64,000 bases of DNA from assembly GCF_018881835.1 (NCBI RefSeq), contig NZ_JACVPO010000001.1, positions 372,001 through 436,000 of the forward strand. Direction: 5' to 3'. Shown in pieces: positions 1-8,932 of the stretch. The notes below the pieces were generated by a model. The model was not told the DNA's origin. It ran no database searches and saw nothing but the letters and a program-made list of their open reading frames with translations. A program made the position numbers and the translations under genes. Positions within the stretch are counted from its first letter, which is position 1; each line of letters begins with the position of its first letter. Source of the DNA: Polynucleobacter hallstattensis. Lineage in GTDB: Bacteria; Pseudomonadota; Gammaproteobacteria; Burkholderiales; Burkholderiaceae.

Positions 1-196
1 CAAATGTTTTTTCTACACGTAACATCTCTTGAATTTGATAGCGCATTAAAAACTCATTCTCAAAAATCAGTGTTACGTGATCTCCAAGGTGAACGGTTCG
101 AAGGCGACGTTCTTTAATCGCCTTTTCACGAAAAACGGGACGCTCTTTGTGGTAAGTCTCAAGACTTAAAAGACTATCGCGTGTAATGATTCCCAT
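1..196 (-). CDS. DUF3501 family protein, 3' part cut by window edge
   Basis: The minus-strand frame opens with ATG at 194-196 and stays open to the window edge, giving about 65 residues that begin MGIITRDSLLSLETYHKERP. This N-terminus, with its conserved LETY..ER..FR and HLGDHVTLIFEN stretch, is typical of DUF3501 proteins. Their function is unknown, but they are regularly encoded beside a rubrerythrin and a CCG-domain Fe-S protein, as here. The gene lies 27 bases downstream of the Fe-S protein on the same strand, so the two are probably co-transcribed. The C-terminus is outside the window. Confidence 0.8.
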   Translation of the reverse strand, partial: MGIITRDSLLSLETYHKERPVFREKAIKERRLRTVHLGDHVTLIFENEFLMRYQIQEMLRVEKTF

Positions 197-223
197 ACTG
201 CTATCTTCCTCTATTTGTATAAA

Positions 224-1561
224 TTAAAGACCATATGCTTTTGCAAGCAAGGTCAATGGGTGAGCCATCTCGGACTTAGGTAAACCCAACTCTTCCATAC
301 CCTGCTCAATATGATGACCCGCTAGCTGACAGTCAGAACTAATATAGTTTGGCTCTTCCTCCGCCATTCTTCTGAACACAGGCTTACCAATTTTCATTGC
401 CATTTCATGGAACTCTTTCTTCACACCCCAAGTACCTGAGTGTCCTGAGCAACGCTCCACAACATTTACCTCAGTACCGGGCACTAGCTTCAGAGTTTCC
501 GCAGTTTTTTGACCTACGTTTTGAACCCGCGAATGGCAAGCCATATGGTAGCTAACCTGTCCGAGCTCTTTACTAAAATCCTTCTTCAATAGGCTATCCG
601 AATTTCGCGCCATAAAGTATTCAAAGGGATCCCACATCGCCTCTTTCACCAATTGCGTGTCAGCACAATCAGGGAACATGAGTGGCAACTCTTGCTTAAA
701 CATCAAAGTACATGATGGGATTGGCGTCAAGATGGCATAACCTTCACGCGCCAACTTAGCCAACTTCGGAATATTTTTTTCCTTGTTCTGCGCAACAGAC
801 TCTAAGTCACCCAACTCGAGCTTAGGCATGCCGCAACAAGCTTCTTTATCCACAAGCTCATATGGAATAGCATTGTGTTTCAGAATCTTGATGAGATCTT
901 GCCCGATGCCTGGCTCGTTGTAATTGATATAGCAGGTGGCATAGATAGCAACTTTTCCAGGCGTCTTGACTCCATCCACTACTGGTAAATTTTCAGATTT
1001 CTCAGCTAGCTGCGGGAATGTCTTAGGAGCATATTCAGGGATCCAAGCATTTTTATCTACTCCCAAGGCGCCCTCCATCACCAAACGTGCAAGCCCAGTG
1101 CTATTCACAGCATTGACTGCTTGCGTAACGATTGGAATACCAGCAAAGTGGCCAAGCTTATCTGTAGAGGAGAGCAGCTTGTCGCGGAAGGTGGCTTTGT
1201 CGTCCTTGAAATTCACTGCCTTTGCACGAAGCATTAAGTGAGGAAAATCAATATTCCAAGGGTGTGGAGGAACATAAGGACATTTGGTCATGTAGCAAAC
1301 ATCGCACAGGTAGCATTGGTCAACTACCTTTTGGTAATCGGCCTTATCAACCTGCTCCATCTCCAAATCTTCAGTAGCATCTACCAAATCAAAAAGGGCT
1401 GGGAATGACCCACAAAGACTGACACAGCGACGGCAACCGTGACAAAGATCGAAGACACGCTCCATCTCAGCTTCTAGATCGGCTTTATCGTAAAACTTGG
1501 GGTTTTGCCAATCCAAAGGATGTCTGGTTGGAGCTTCTAAACTACCTTCGCGAGTTGTCAT
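224..1561 (-). CDS. (Fe-S)-binding protein with CCG domains, heterodisulfide reductase/GlpC-like
   Basis: This 445-residue protein has two 4Fe-4S ferredoxin-type clusters near the N-terminus (C40, C43, C46, C50 and C83, C86, C89, C94). Two cysteine-rich CCG-type domains follow: C210 with CCG at 242-244, and C342 with a degenerate CSG at 371-373. This is the layout of the electron-transfer subunits GlpC, HdrD and LutA. No substrate domain is present, so it probably passes electrons to or from a partner. Its place between DUF3501 and a divergent rubrerythrin suggests a role in peroxide or oxygen defence, perhaps as the rubrerythrin reductase chain; that is inference. The altered second CCG motif may mean loss of one cluster ligand. 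Confidence 0.85.
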   Translation of the reverse strand: MTTREGSLEAPTRHPLDWQNPKFYDKADLEAEMERVFDLCHGCRRCVSLCGSFPALFDLVDATEDLEMEQVDKADYQKVVDQCYLCDVCYMTKCPYVPPHPWNIDFPHLMLRAKAVNFKDDKATFRDKLLSSTDKLGHFAGIPIVTQAVNAVNSTGLARLVMEGALGVDKNAWIPEYAPKTFPQLAEKSENLPVVDGVKTPGKVAIYATCYINYNEPGIGQDLIKILKHNAIPYELVDKEACCGMPKLELGDLESVAQNKEKNIPKLAKLAREGYAILTPIPSCTLMFKQELPLMFPDCADTQLVKEAMWDPFEYFMARNSDSLLKKDFSKELGQVSYHMACHSRVQNVGQKTAETLKLVPGTEVNVVERCSGHSGTWGVKKEFHEMAMKIGKPVFRRMAEEEPNYISSDCQLAGHHIEQGMEELGLPKSEMAHPLTLLAKAYGL

Positions 1562-1876
1562 GTATGTCCTCTACTATTTGAGCGTATGCAATGCATTAAT
1601 TTTGTAGGGCTAAGTTTAGAGCTCAGCCAGTCGATAGTGAAATTGTATTAATTAACAATCTTCATAGAAAATACCTAATTAGTTTGATCGACCCCACTTA
1701 GATAGTCTCTTAATTGATTAATAATAGGTAGTGACCACTAACTTTTATTCAACTCCATCCCCCAGTCAACGCATTGGATAGCAAAAAACCTCAAAAAATA
1801 GCTCTAAATAGCGTTACATTTTATTAATTGATATTTGCTTATCAGTTGTTTTTAGCTATCAAGTCAATACAAAAAT

Positions 1877-1912
1877 ATGATTATTCAAATCTACAGATTT
1901 GTTCATAATCAT
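1877..1912. promoter_or_regulatory. 36-bp inverted repeat, candidate operator or 5' UTR hairpin of rubrerythrin
   Basis: The dyad has arms ATGATTAT and CAAATCT matched by AGATTTG and ATAATCAT around a 2-base centre, with only short unpaired bases between the blocks. It lies in the 425-bp AT-rich gap (1562-1986) between the divergent Fe-S protein and rubrerythrin genes, centred about 92 bases before the rubrerythrin ATG. It could be the operator of a dimeric redox-sensing regulator or a leader hairpin. I could not match it confidently to a known box. The rest of the gap shows only AT-rich promoter-like sequence. Confidence 0.5.
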
Positions 1913-1986
1913 CGTCAGGTGAACCTTATAGAGCTAGTAACTTAGCGAATCACCCAATTTCAACTAACCGTTTTTAGGAGTCAATC

Positions 1987-2424
1987 ATGGCTAAAACTGT
2001 AAAAGGTACAAAGACTGAGCAGTCTTTGAAAGAAGCATTTGCTGGAGAATCACAAGCAAACCGTCGTTATTTGTATTTCGCGAACCAAGCTGATATCGCT
2101 GGTGCAAACGATGTTGCAGCAGTTTTCCGCTCAACAGCTGAAGGCGAAACAGGTCATGCCCATGGTCACATGGAATACTTGATCGAAGGCGGCGCAGGCG
2201 AGCCAGGCACAGGTATGCCAGCTAAGACAGTTGCTGAAGCATTGCAAGCAGCTATCGCTGGTGAAACACATGAGTACACAGATATGTACCCAGGTATGGC
2301 TAAGACAGCACGCGACGAAGGCTTTGACGAAATCGCTGACTGGTTTGAAACATTAGCTAAGGCTGAGCGTAGCCACGCTAACAAGTTCACTAAGACTTTA
2401 GAAGCCCATTTGGCAAACGCTTAA
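1987..2424 (+). CDS. Rubrerythrin-like ferritin-fold protein
   Basis: The protein has 145 residues and a ferritin-like four-helix domain with diiron ligands in the expected places: the GES motif near residue 20, ETGHAHGH near residue 55, GETHEY near residue 90, and a late E..H pair ([11 protein letters not shown]). Rubrerythrins use such a centre to reduce hydrogen peroxide. The usual C-terminal rubredoxin domain is absent, so an external electron donor is needed; the divergently encoded Fe-S protein is an obvious candidate. A good ribosome site (TTAGGAG) precedes the ATG, and a strong terminator follows. Codon use is notably optimised, which fits high expression. Confidence 0.88.
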   Translation: MAKTVKGTKTEQSLKEAFAGESQANRRYLYFANQADIAGANDVAAVFRSTAEGETGHAHGHMEYLIEGGAGEPGTGMPAKTVAEALQAAIAGETHEYTDMYPGMAKTARDEGFDEIADWFETLAKAERSHANKFTKTLEAHLANA

Positions 2425-2447
2425 TTAGCGCAGTAATTTAATTTGAG

Positions 2448-2479
2448 AGCCCTCGAATGAAAATTCGGGGGCTTTTTTT
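2448..2479 (+). terminator. Rho-independent terminator after rubrerythrin
   Basis: An 11-bp near-perfect stem (AGCCCTCGAAT pairing with ATTCGGGGGCT, one G-T pair) with a short loop is followed by seven T residues. It ends the rubrerythrin transcript just before the convergent glutathione S-transferase gene. Confidence 0.85.
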
Positions 2480-2484
2480 CAGGC

Positions 2485-3093
2485 CTAATCAATCCAGGCT
2501 GGATGCTTGTGCATTACCGAATTAAATAATTCCGATTCAATCAGTTCACCAAGCCAATTCTGAATATTGGGGAGCGGTAATCCCTCAAAGCTTTTTTGAT
2601 CAGACATTGAAAATTGCCGAATAAACGGAAATATAGCTACGTCTACCCAAGATAGCTTATTACCCATTAGATAAGTATTCAATTTCAGCGCGGTCTCCAT
2701 TGGCCTCAGCATCAACTCTATTGCGGCATTCAAAATCACTTCTCGATTGAGATGGGGATATCTCTCGGGATATTTATATTGATCTAAAAGAGTTTTAAAT
2801 GGGCCATCATTTTTCTCGAGCCACTCTATCGAGATGATTTGATCAACGTCTAACCAACCATCTGGATCAGATCTCTCTAAGGCCCAGCGCATAATATCCA
2901 GACTCTGATCCAAAATCAGCTCATCAACACACAAAACTGGAACAGTGCCTTTGGGCGATACCCGCAACATGGATTGCGGTTTATCACGCAAAATAATTTC
3001 CCGGTGCTCATATTCAATACCGGTGTATTTCAAAGCCATGCGAGCCCTCATTGCATAAGGGCATCTGCGGTAAGAATACAAAATTGGTCTCAT
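2485..3093 (-). CDS. Glutathione S-transferase
   Basis: The 202-residue protein has an N-terminal thioredoxin-like domain with the motif RRCPYAMRARMAL near residue 9, the SPKGTVPVL cis-proline segment near residue 48, and DQSLDIMRW (glutathione-binding SNAIL-type position). An all-helical C-terminal domain follows. The active-site cysteine in CPYA suggests a thiol-transferase or dehalogenase-like type of GST (omega/beta-like) rather than a Ser/Tyr enzyme. The substrate is unknown. It sits convergent to rubrerythrin and divergent from ahpC, in line with a stress-defence cluster. Confidence 0.85.
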   Translation of the reverse strand: MRPILYSYRRCPYAMRARMALKYTGIEYEHREIILRDKPQSMLRVSPKGTVPVLCVDELILDQSLDIMRWALERSDPDGWLDVDQIISIEWLEKNDGPFKTLLDQYKYPERYPHLNREVILNAAIELMLRPMETALKLNTYLMGNKLSWVDVAIFPFIRQFSMSDQKSFEGLPLPNIQNWLGELIESELFNSVMHKHPAWID

Positions 3094-3238
3094 CGCGTCA
3101 TTATCAAGCCAGCGCTCAATTTATTGATCTAAAAAAACGATCATTTATATCATTATTATTTGTTATACAAATATAGCATTCCGCTTCAGAATGATTCCTG
3201 TTGTGCATTAACTCATTTATTTATAACAGGAAAACCCC

Positions 3239-3802
3239 ATGTCATTAATCAACACACCAGTAATTCCATTCAAAACCCAAGCTTTCCATAACGGTAAGTT
3301 TGTCACTGTTTCCGATGAGTCCCTCAAAGGCAAATGGTCAGTATTGATTTTCATGCCAGCAGCATTCACATTCAACTGCCCAACAGAAATTGAAGATGCG
3401 GCTGATAACTATGCTGAGTTCCAGAAGATGGGTGCAGAGGTTTACATCGTTACTACCGATACTCATTTCTCACACAAAGTCTGGCATGAGACTTCACCTG
3501 CAGTAGGTAAGGCGAAGTTCCCATTGGTTGGTGATCCAACACATACCTTGACACGCGGTTTTGATGTACATATTGATGAAGAAGGTCTTGCATTGCGCGG
3601 TACATTCATCATCAATCCAGAAGGTGTTATCAAGACTGCTGAAGTGCACTCCAATGAAATCGCTCGCGATATCTCTGAGACATTGCGCAAGCTCAAGGCT
3701 GCTCAGTACACAGCTGCTCACTCAGGCGAAGTATGCCCAGCTAAGTGGAAAGAAGGCGCAGCAACATTAACTCCATCTTTGGACCTCGTAGGCAAGATCT
3801 AA
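3239..3802 (+). CDS. ahpC: Alkyl hydroperoxide reductase subunit C (peroxiredoxin)
   Basis: This is a 187-residue typical 2-Cys peroxiredoxin of the AhpC class, the usual length. The peroxidatic cysteine is C47 in FTFNCPTE and the resolving cysteine is C166 in GEVCPAKW. It reduces hydrogen peroxide, organic peroxides and peroxynitrite in the cytoplasm and is recycled by AhpF, encoded next. AACAGGAAAACCCC upstream supplies a ribosome site. The 116-base gap to ahpF holds strong competing hairpins that may set the AhpC:AhpF ratio. Confidence 0.96.
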   Translation: MSLINTPVIPFKTQAFHNGKFVTVSDESLKGKWSVLIFMPAAFTFNCPTEIEDAADNYAEFQKMGAEVYIVTTDTHFSHKVWHETSPAVGKAKFPLVGDPTHTLTRGFDVHIDEEGLALRGTFIINPEGVIKTAEVHSNEIARDISETLRKLKAAQYTAAHSGEVCPAKWKEGAATLTPSLDLVGKI

Positions 3803-3829
3803 GAATCCAAGTTAGAAGCAATTAGCAAT

Positions 3830-3890
3830 CAATAGACTCTCTTCGGAGAGTCTATTGGGCAGGTTTTTTCTCATCCTGCCCAATAGACTC
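3830..3890 (+). promoter_or_regulatory. Competing hairpins between ahpC and ahpF
   Basis: Two mutually exclusive stems are visible. Stem 1 (3830-3857) is a perfect 12-bp helix capped by a C(UUCG)G tetraloop. Stem 2 pairs 3848-3863 (GAGTCTATTGGGCAGG) perfectly with 3875-3890. The 3' arm of stem 1 overlaps the 5' arm of stem 2, and a run of six T (3864-3869) lies in the loop of stem 2, shortly after stem 1. The layout resembles a terminator/antiterminator or a processing and mRNA-stability element that lowers ahpF relative to ahpC. Confidence 0.7.
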
Positions 3891-3918
3891 ATCAAGATTC
3901 AATACTAAGGAATACAGC

Positions 3919-5463
3919 ATGTTAGATACCAATATCAAAACCCAACTTAAAGCCTATTTTGAAAAAATAGAAAGCCCAATTATTTTAGAAGCTACTTTGG
4001 ATGACAGCACCCAATCAGCACAGATGCTAGAGCTCTTGACTGAAGTTGCTGAACAATCAACAAAGATTACCGTACAGACTTCAGGTAGCAGCAAAAACAT
4101 ACCTAGCTTTACCGTGGGAAAGGTAGATAAACTTGCTCGTATTGCATTCTCTGGCCTACCAATGGGTCACGAGATGACTTCTTTCATTTTGGCTATTTTG
4201 CAAGCTAGTGGTTATCCACCAAAGGTTGAGCAAGATGTGATTGAGAGCATCAAAGGCTTAGAGGGTAAAAAGCGCTTCCAGACCTTTATCTCTTTGTCAT
4301 GCCACAACTGTCCAAATGTGGTTCAAGCCCTGAACCTGATGGCGGCACTGAATCCAAACATAGAACACGAAATGATTGATGGCGCCCTCTTTCAGGGTTT
4401 GGTAGATCAATACCAAATCATGGCTGTACCCACTGTGATTCTGAATGGCGAAGTCTTTGGTCAGGGTCGCATGAGCGTTGAAGAAATTGCTGCCAAATTG
4501 GATACCAATACCTCGGCACGTGATGCAGAAAAATTAAGCGCTAAAGCCGCTTACGACTCTCTGATTATTGGTGGTGGTCCAGCAGGCGCTTCAGCCGCAA
4601 TTTATTCTGCCCGCAAAGGAATCAGGACTGGTGTCGTAGCCCAACGCTTTGGTGGGCAGGTGGCCGATACTGTAGGAATTGAAAACTTCATCTCCGTTAA
4701 AGAAACTGAGGGCCCTAAATTAGTGATGGCCCTTGAGCAGCACGTCAAAGAGTACGAAGTCGATGTCATGAATCTGCAGACTGCTAAGGGCTTGAGTAAG
4801 ACTGGTGATGAAATCACGATCACCTTAGAAAATGGCGCTTTACTGAAGAGCAAGACAGTCATTCTGAGTACTGGTGCACGCTGGCGCGAAATGAATGTGC
4901 CGGGTGAGCAAGAGTACCGCGGTAAAGGCGTCGCTTACTGCCCACACTGTGACGGTCCGCTCTATAAAGGCAAACGCGTAGCAGTGATTGGGGGAGGTAA
5001 CTCTGGAGTTGAAGCTGCAATTGATTTGGCGGGCATTGTGAGTCATGTCACCTTAGTTGAGTTTGATACTAAGTTACGTGCGGATGCCGTACTTCAGAAA
5101 AAAATGTACAGCATTCCTAACGTGACGGTAATTACCAACGCATTAAGTAAAGAGGTATTGGGTGCCGACGGTAAGGTAACTACTTTGCGCTACGAAGACC
5201 GAGCTAACAATCAGATGCATGATGTGGCACTGGAAGGAATCTTCGTTCAGATTGGATTATTACCTAATACGGATTGGCTCAAAGGGGTGATTGATTTATC
5301 TCCTCGCGGAGAAGTGATCATTGATCAAAAGGGAGAAACTTCGATGCCTGGTGTATTTGCAGCCGGTGACTGCACCACTGTTCCCTATAAGCAAATTATT
5401 ATCGCCATGGGTGAAGGGGCAAAGGCTTCACTCTCAGCATTTGATTATTTAATTCGCTCATAA
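3919..5463 (+). CDS. ahpF: Alkyl hydroperoxide reductase subunit F
   Basis: The 514-residue flavoprotein disulfide reductase has the full AhpF layout: an N-terminal tandem thioredoxin-fold domain with the CHNC redox centre (C128, C131), an FAD-binding GGGPAG at 218-223, the catalytic CPHC disulfide (C340, C343), an NAD(P)H-binding GGGNSG just after it, and the terminal FAD motif GVFAAGDCT. It moves electrons from NADH to AhpC. It follows ahpC on the same strand after a structured 116-base gap. Start ATG has the upstream site AAGGAAT. Confidence 0.96.
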   Translation: MLDTNIKTQLKAYFEKIESPIILEATLDDSTQSAQMLELLTEVAEQSTKITVQTSGSSKNIPSFTVGKVDKLARIAFSGLPMGHEMTSFILAILQASGYPPKVEQDVIESIKGLEGKKRFQTFISLSCHNCPNVVQALNLMAALNPNIEHEMIDGALFQGLVDQYQIMAVPTVILNGEVFGQGRMSVEEIAAKLDTNTSARDAEKLSAKAAYDSLIIGGGPAGASAAIYSARKGIRTGVVAQRFGGQVADTVGIENFISVKETEGPKLVMALEQHVKEYEVDVMNLQTAKGLSKTGDEITITLENGALLKSKTVILSTGARWREMNVPGEQEYRGKGVAYCPHCDGPLYKGKRVAVIGGGNSGVEAAIDLAGIVSHVTLVEFDTKLRADAVLQKKMYSIPNVTVITNALSKEVLGADGKVTTLRYEDRANNQMHDVALEGIFVQIGLLPNTDWLKGVIDLSPRGEVIIDQKGETSMPGVFAAGDCTTVPYKQIIIAMGEGAKASLSAFDYLIRS

Positions 5464-5473
5464 ACAGTGAGCT

Positions 5474-5500
5474 CGCCCAGACCTGCATCAGATCTGGGCG
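5474..5500. terminator. Hairpin between convergent ahpF and an unknown gene
   Basis: Perfect 8-bp arms CGCCCAGA and TCTGGGCG lie 11 bases apart just after the ahpF stop. No long T run follows on either strand, so it is a weak or factor-assisted terminator, or a 3'-end stabiliser. Confidence 0.5.
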
Positions 5501-5518
5501 ATTCTGAACGCAAATCAT

Positions 5519-6076
5519 CTAACCCTCAGCAGCTACCTGTGCCTCAGCAAGCTTCATTTCTAAAGCGAGGCGCTTAAAAGCTGCTTGATCTGGATATTGT
5601 TTTGCCAAATAATAAATGAGCTCTCGATCAGTTTTGCCAAACTGATGATCCTTCAGCATCATTCTTAATGCCCAAATTAATTGCAAGGAAGCGCGCTCAT
5701 CCAACAAAATGCTCGCCTTATCTTCTGCACTCTCATCTAAATCTTGCAGATTAATTTCTTTAGCAAAAGACAATAGCTTTTGCGGCATATCCCACTTGAC
5801 AACATTGTGCGCCCAATACAAAAATCGTTTTAAATCGACCCGCATGTTCTGAGCGGAAAAATTTTGCATCCAGGCATGCTCGATCAGTAAATCTAGCTTA
5901 AGCTTGAAATCAGAAAAGAGACCTTCAAAATTTTCCCGATCGAAATGGAGCTCTCCAGCGGAATCTCTTCTTGGAAATTTAATTTGGCGAGGGTTTAATC
6001 CAAGCACTAAAGCAGCTGCTTGCCATGTATAAACATATTGCTTAGCAATCCAATGATCCCAATCCAATTCAGTCAT
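5519..6076 (-). CDS. Hypothetical protein, soluble, about 185 aa
   Basis: I do not recognise this protein. It is soluble, helix-rich and acidic, begins MTELDWDHWIAKQYVYTWQA, and has WALRMMLKDH and YLAKQYPDQAAFKRLALEM toward the C-terminus. The W..A...LGL.P start resembles small phage- or plasmid-type proteins but gives no function. The open frame extends 11 codons further to an ATG at 6109; I prefer the ATG at 6076 because GAAG lies 8 bases before it, while the upstream ATG has no ribosome site. It is convergent with ahpF. Confidence 0.6.
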   Translation of the reverse strand: MTELDWDHWIAKQYVYTWQAAALVLGLNPRQIKFPRRDSAGELHFDRENFEGLFSDFKLKLDLLIEHAWMQNFSAQNMRVDLKRFLYWAHNVVKWDMPQKLLSFAKEINLQDLDESAEDKASILLDERASLQLIWALRMMLKDHQFGKTDRELIYYLAKQYPDQAAFKRLALEMKLAEAQVAAEG

Positions 6077-6279
6077 AAATTTCACTTCATTTGATATCAA
6101 TAAGGTCATAGCTTACTACGCCTAAGATGTTAAATATTGATAAGCGGTGAGGGAGCCTAGATAGGCTCCAAGGAGTCCTGCTTAATCATATCCGGGTATG
6201 GGCTCTATAGACCCTAAATAAAGCCCGAAATAATCGTCAAGATCTCAACATAAAGTTATAAGTAACTTTTTTAATGGAC

Positions 6280-6486
6280 TTAGTTCTTTGAAGCTCTAGA
6301 TGCATCAGAAGCTTCAGAGGCATATTTTTCAGCGATAAGGGAAAAATGTTTTTTGGCGTCAGAGTCCATCGCAACATCCTCAAATTTATGGGGGCCTGAT
6401 GTTGGCTTAGCCTCATAGGTAAAAAGGCATAAACCAGCTACTATGACTAATAAGGCAAAGCTAACTGGGGCGATATATGTCCTCAA
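6280..6486 (-). CDS. Small single-pass membrane protein, 68 aa
   Basis: The frame starts with TTG at 6484-6486, 13 bases after the stop of the upstream 61-residue gene, and GGAAAAG upstream may be its ribosome site. An N-terminal hydrophobic stretch (residues 6-24) is followed by a charged, alanine/serine-rich tail, so a membrane-anchored small protein is likely. No family is recognised. Confidence 0.5.
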   Translation of the reverse strand: MRTYIAPVSFALLVIVAGLCLFTYEAKPTSGPHKFEDVAMDSDAKKHFSLIAEKYASEASDASRASKN

Positions 6487-6499
6487 GGGCTTTTCCAGC

Positions 6500-6685
6500 T
6501 CAGAGTATCTTCAGAATATTGGCCTGAAGTGGATGAATCACATTGGGCAATATTTCTGTGGGATTGAATGATCTTGCAATCTGTTCCTGCCAAAGCAAGC
6601 GATCCCTGACCAAGTCATCGATTTCTAATTTAATAAATGTTGATGAGACTGCTGATAAATCACTCTTCGCTTGGAACTGGTTCAT
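6500..6685 (-). CDS. Small hypothetical protein, 61 aa
   Basis: A strong ribosome site (TAAGGAGATAAGG) stands directly ahead of the ATG, which makes this small frame credible. The protein is soluble and amphipathic (MNQFQAKSDLSAVSSTFIKL start). No family is recognised. It is probably co-transcribed with the 68-residue membrane protein just downstream. Confidence 0.55.
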   Translation of the reverse strand: MNQFQAKSDLSAVSSTFIKLEIDDLVRDRLLWQEQIARSFNPTEILPNVIHPLQANILKIL

Positions 6686-7065
6686 GACCTTATCTCCTTA
6701 TAAAAGCGTTGACTTGTTAGTACCATCCTAGACTCTCTCGCAAGCAAAATAAAGTGATTTTCACAAGGCAAAGTGATTTTCTCGCCTAATGAAATCCTTT
6801 TATAAGTAATTGATTTATATCTATTTTATTGACGGGAATAAAGCCGATTGTTATCCCCGCATTAATTTCCAAGCAGATAAATGATTAACTTCATTAGCCT
6901 ATCGAAAATTTCTCAAAAATAGATAAAGTAAGCATTAGAACTTATTGATAAATATAGGAATTTATCGTTTTGGGTATTTCAATATAAATAAAAGTAGTGC
7001 AAAGAGGCTTACTTATACCCAAATAGTCTGCGTGTAAACGTACATCAAAATCACGGATCTACCTC
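6686..7065. other. 380-bp AT-rich gap
   Basis: It is very AT-rich, with no credible coding frame, hairpin terminator or repeat. It probably holds the promoter of the 61/68-residue gene pair and the 3' end of the gene cluster to its right. Confidence 0.5.
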
Positions 7066-7614
7066 TTAGACATTAATCATTTCCCAGCTACCTTTTAATT
7101 TCACATGAAAGGCATCGGTATAGCGATAAAACTCAATTTCATTAAAGCGTCCATCGGCATTCAAAAGATGGTTAAATAAAGCAGAGATGTTCCACGGCTC
7201 CCAATCAAAGCCAGGTTTTTCGGCCCATACCTTGGCACCCTTTTCTTGCTTAACAAACTGACTCATGAAGCCAATCATCGTGGCAACATCTTCGCCATAG
7301 GTCACGACTGCGCGCAAATATTTAGGCTCATCTAAAAACTTCATTTGTATAACTAGATAGGGCAAAGCAAAGGCTAAGCATTTGTGTCTTCGCGAGTTGC
7401 GAAAATAAACCTGCTTGGTAACTGACCATGGCTGATCTGAGTGATTTAAAGAAAAATCAAAAACCCAAGAAGTATTATAAAAAAAGATGCATTGACGACC
7501 AGCTATTTCATTAATGACTTTTTGTAGAGGCGTAGTCTCGCGTAATAATCGTAAGTGCTCTATAGGATGAAGCTTGTCTTCTTTTTTAGATGCTGGATTA
7601 TCAATATCACTCAC
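7066..7614 (-). CDS. Hypothetical protein, 182 aa
   Basis: I do not recognise this soluble protein. It has a charged N-terminus, a region rich in aromatic residues (FFYNTSWVFDF, PYLVIQMKFL) and a C-terminal FYRYTDAFHVKLKGSWEM. It starts with GTG overlapping the stop of the upstream 393-residue membrane protein by 4 bases (GTGA), with AAGAGG as ribosome site. The two are therefore translationally coupled and probably work together. It ends the operon downstream of the bactofilin/ParA genes. Confidence 0.65.
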   Translation of the reverse strand: MSDIDNPASKKEDKLHPIEHLRLLRETTPLQKVINEIAGRQCIFFYNTSWVFDFSLNHSDQPWSVTKQVYFRNSRRHKCLAFALPYLVIQMKFLDEPKYLRAVVTYGEDVATMIGFMSQFVKQEKGAKVWAEKPGFDWEPWNISALFNHLLNADGRFNEIEFYRYTDAFHVKLKGSWEMINV

Positions 7615-8792
7615 TCTTGCCTCTTAAATTGCTCAAAGATGAATGGCGATTTATCACCTACGTCTCTACCAACACGATAGACATAATTCTGATCGTAAAT
7701 AAAGAAATATTTTCGTAGAAATGGATCGGCCAATACAATCTTTTTAAAATTACCTTGGCCAAGGTTATTCACCATGGCTGTAGTCTTCTGGGAATCAATT
7801 GTAGAGGTTTCAGGCGAAGCTTGCTGAGCCTGCATTCTTGTCAATAACTCAGCCTTATTGGTTGACCCCTCATAAAAAGCTGGGCAGCACTTTACAACGC
7901 CCTTTGGACGAACTCCAACCCATAAAAACTCATCGTTGCCATACTTCACTGCAGTAGAAGTAATCGACAGCTTTTGAGTACTGCCCTCTGATGCCCATAC
8001 CCCAAGCCAGCGCTCATTGATAGCAACAGTTTGAGCAGTAAGTTCGGCAGGAACTGCATCACTACTAGGCGCTTCTGCACTAGCGTTAGGGTTACTAGAA
8101 TTGGCCTCTACAGGACTCTGAACTTCTGGGGCTTTAGAAAACTCAACAATCTCAGTACTAACTATATTTTGAGAAAGGGCGTAAAACATACCACCTAAAA
8201 TAATTAAATACAGCAAGGAACCTATCATCATGGGGATGGGCAATGGATTTCTAGATTCTTGCCCGACCGTGAGTGAAGCATTCTCAGGTGATTCGGTGTT
8301 AGCAACCTTTGCTAATTCAGAACTAGTTTCAGGGAAACTATCCTTTAAGGAATCCAAGGTAGGAGCTTTATAGCTAGGATGTTGTGGTGGGCACTCTAGT
8401 CCATGTGCATAAGATAAAGCCTCTTCCAGACTTGCAAAAACTGTATCGCGGCAAACCAATTGATTTAAGACCGCATTTCTTTCTATCTTGTACTTATTAA
8501 CCAAATACAAGCGGTATGCGCTGGATTGTAAATCTTTGGGCCCAGATAATCTTGCGCTACTTTTCTGGGGCATTGGAAAACAAATCCCCGCAACTAAAAA
8601 GGTGAGGCCCACCAGTAATTTAAATTGCACTGGATTTTGTATTTGACTCAGGAAAAATTGCAGCAATCCTTCGCCATCCAATCCAATAACTTGACTTTGG
8701 GCTGCAGAGAATAACAAGGTAAGACCGCACAAAGCTGCAATCACCTTCATAGTAATTTGCAAGTAGCGAGAATATATTGGATTGTCGGACAC
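7611..8792 (-). CDS. Multi-pass membrane protein of unknown function, 393 aa
   Basis: Hydrophobic segments at about residues 15-34, 55-72 and 185-207 place it in the inner membrane. A cytoplasmic or linker stretch rich in P, S and E lies between them, and the C-terminal 180 residues form a soluble domain containing VGVRPKGVVKCCPAFYEGS. The start is GTG with AAGGA 8 bases upstream. It is coupled to the 182-residue gene and lies 140 bases downstream of the ParA-linked gene, all on one strand. No family is recognised. Confidence 0.65.
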   Translation of the reverse strand: MSDNPIYSRYLQITMKVIAALCGLTLLFSAAQSQVIGLDGEGLLQFFLSQIQNPVQFKLLVGLTFLVAGICFPMPQKSSARLSGPKDLQSSAYRLYLVNKYKIERNAVLNQLVCRDTVFASLEEALSYAHGLECPPQHPSYKAPTLDSLKDSFPETSSELAKVANTESPENASLTVGQESRNPLPIPMMIGSLLYLIILGGMFYALSQNIVSTEIVEFSKAPEVQSPVEANSSNPNASAEAPSSDAVPAELTAQTVAINERWLGVWASEGSTQKLSITSTAVKYGNDEFLWVGVRPKGVVKCCPAFYEGSTNKAELLTRMQAQQASPETSTIDSQKTTAMVNNLGQGNFKKIVLADPFLRKYFFIYDQNYVYRVGRDVGDKSPFIFEQFKRQE

Positions 8793-8932
8793 TAAAATTC
8801 CTTAATAAATGCAAAGAGAATAAATGTTGGACTCAAGGACTCCAAAAAATTTCTACCAGCTAATCTATTTGGTTACTCGCTGTATGATCAAACGAATACC
8901 ATTATGCCCAAGCCGAAAGCTCTAAAGCTAAG

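Noticed and set aside
966..1241. 91-codon plus-strand frame within the Fe-S protein gene
   Set aside because: It is antisense to a well-supported gene with clear motifs and has no features of its own.
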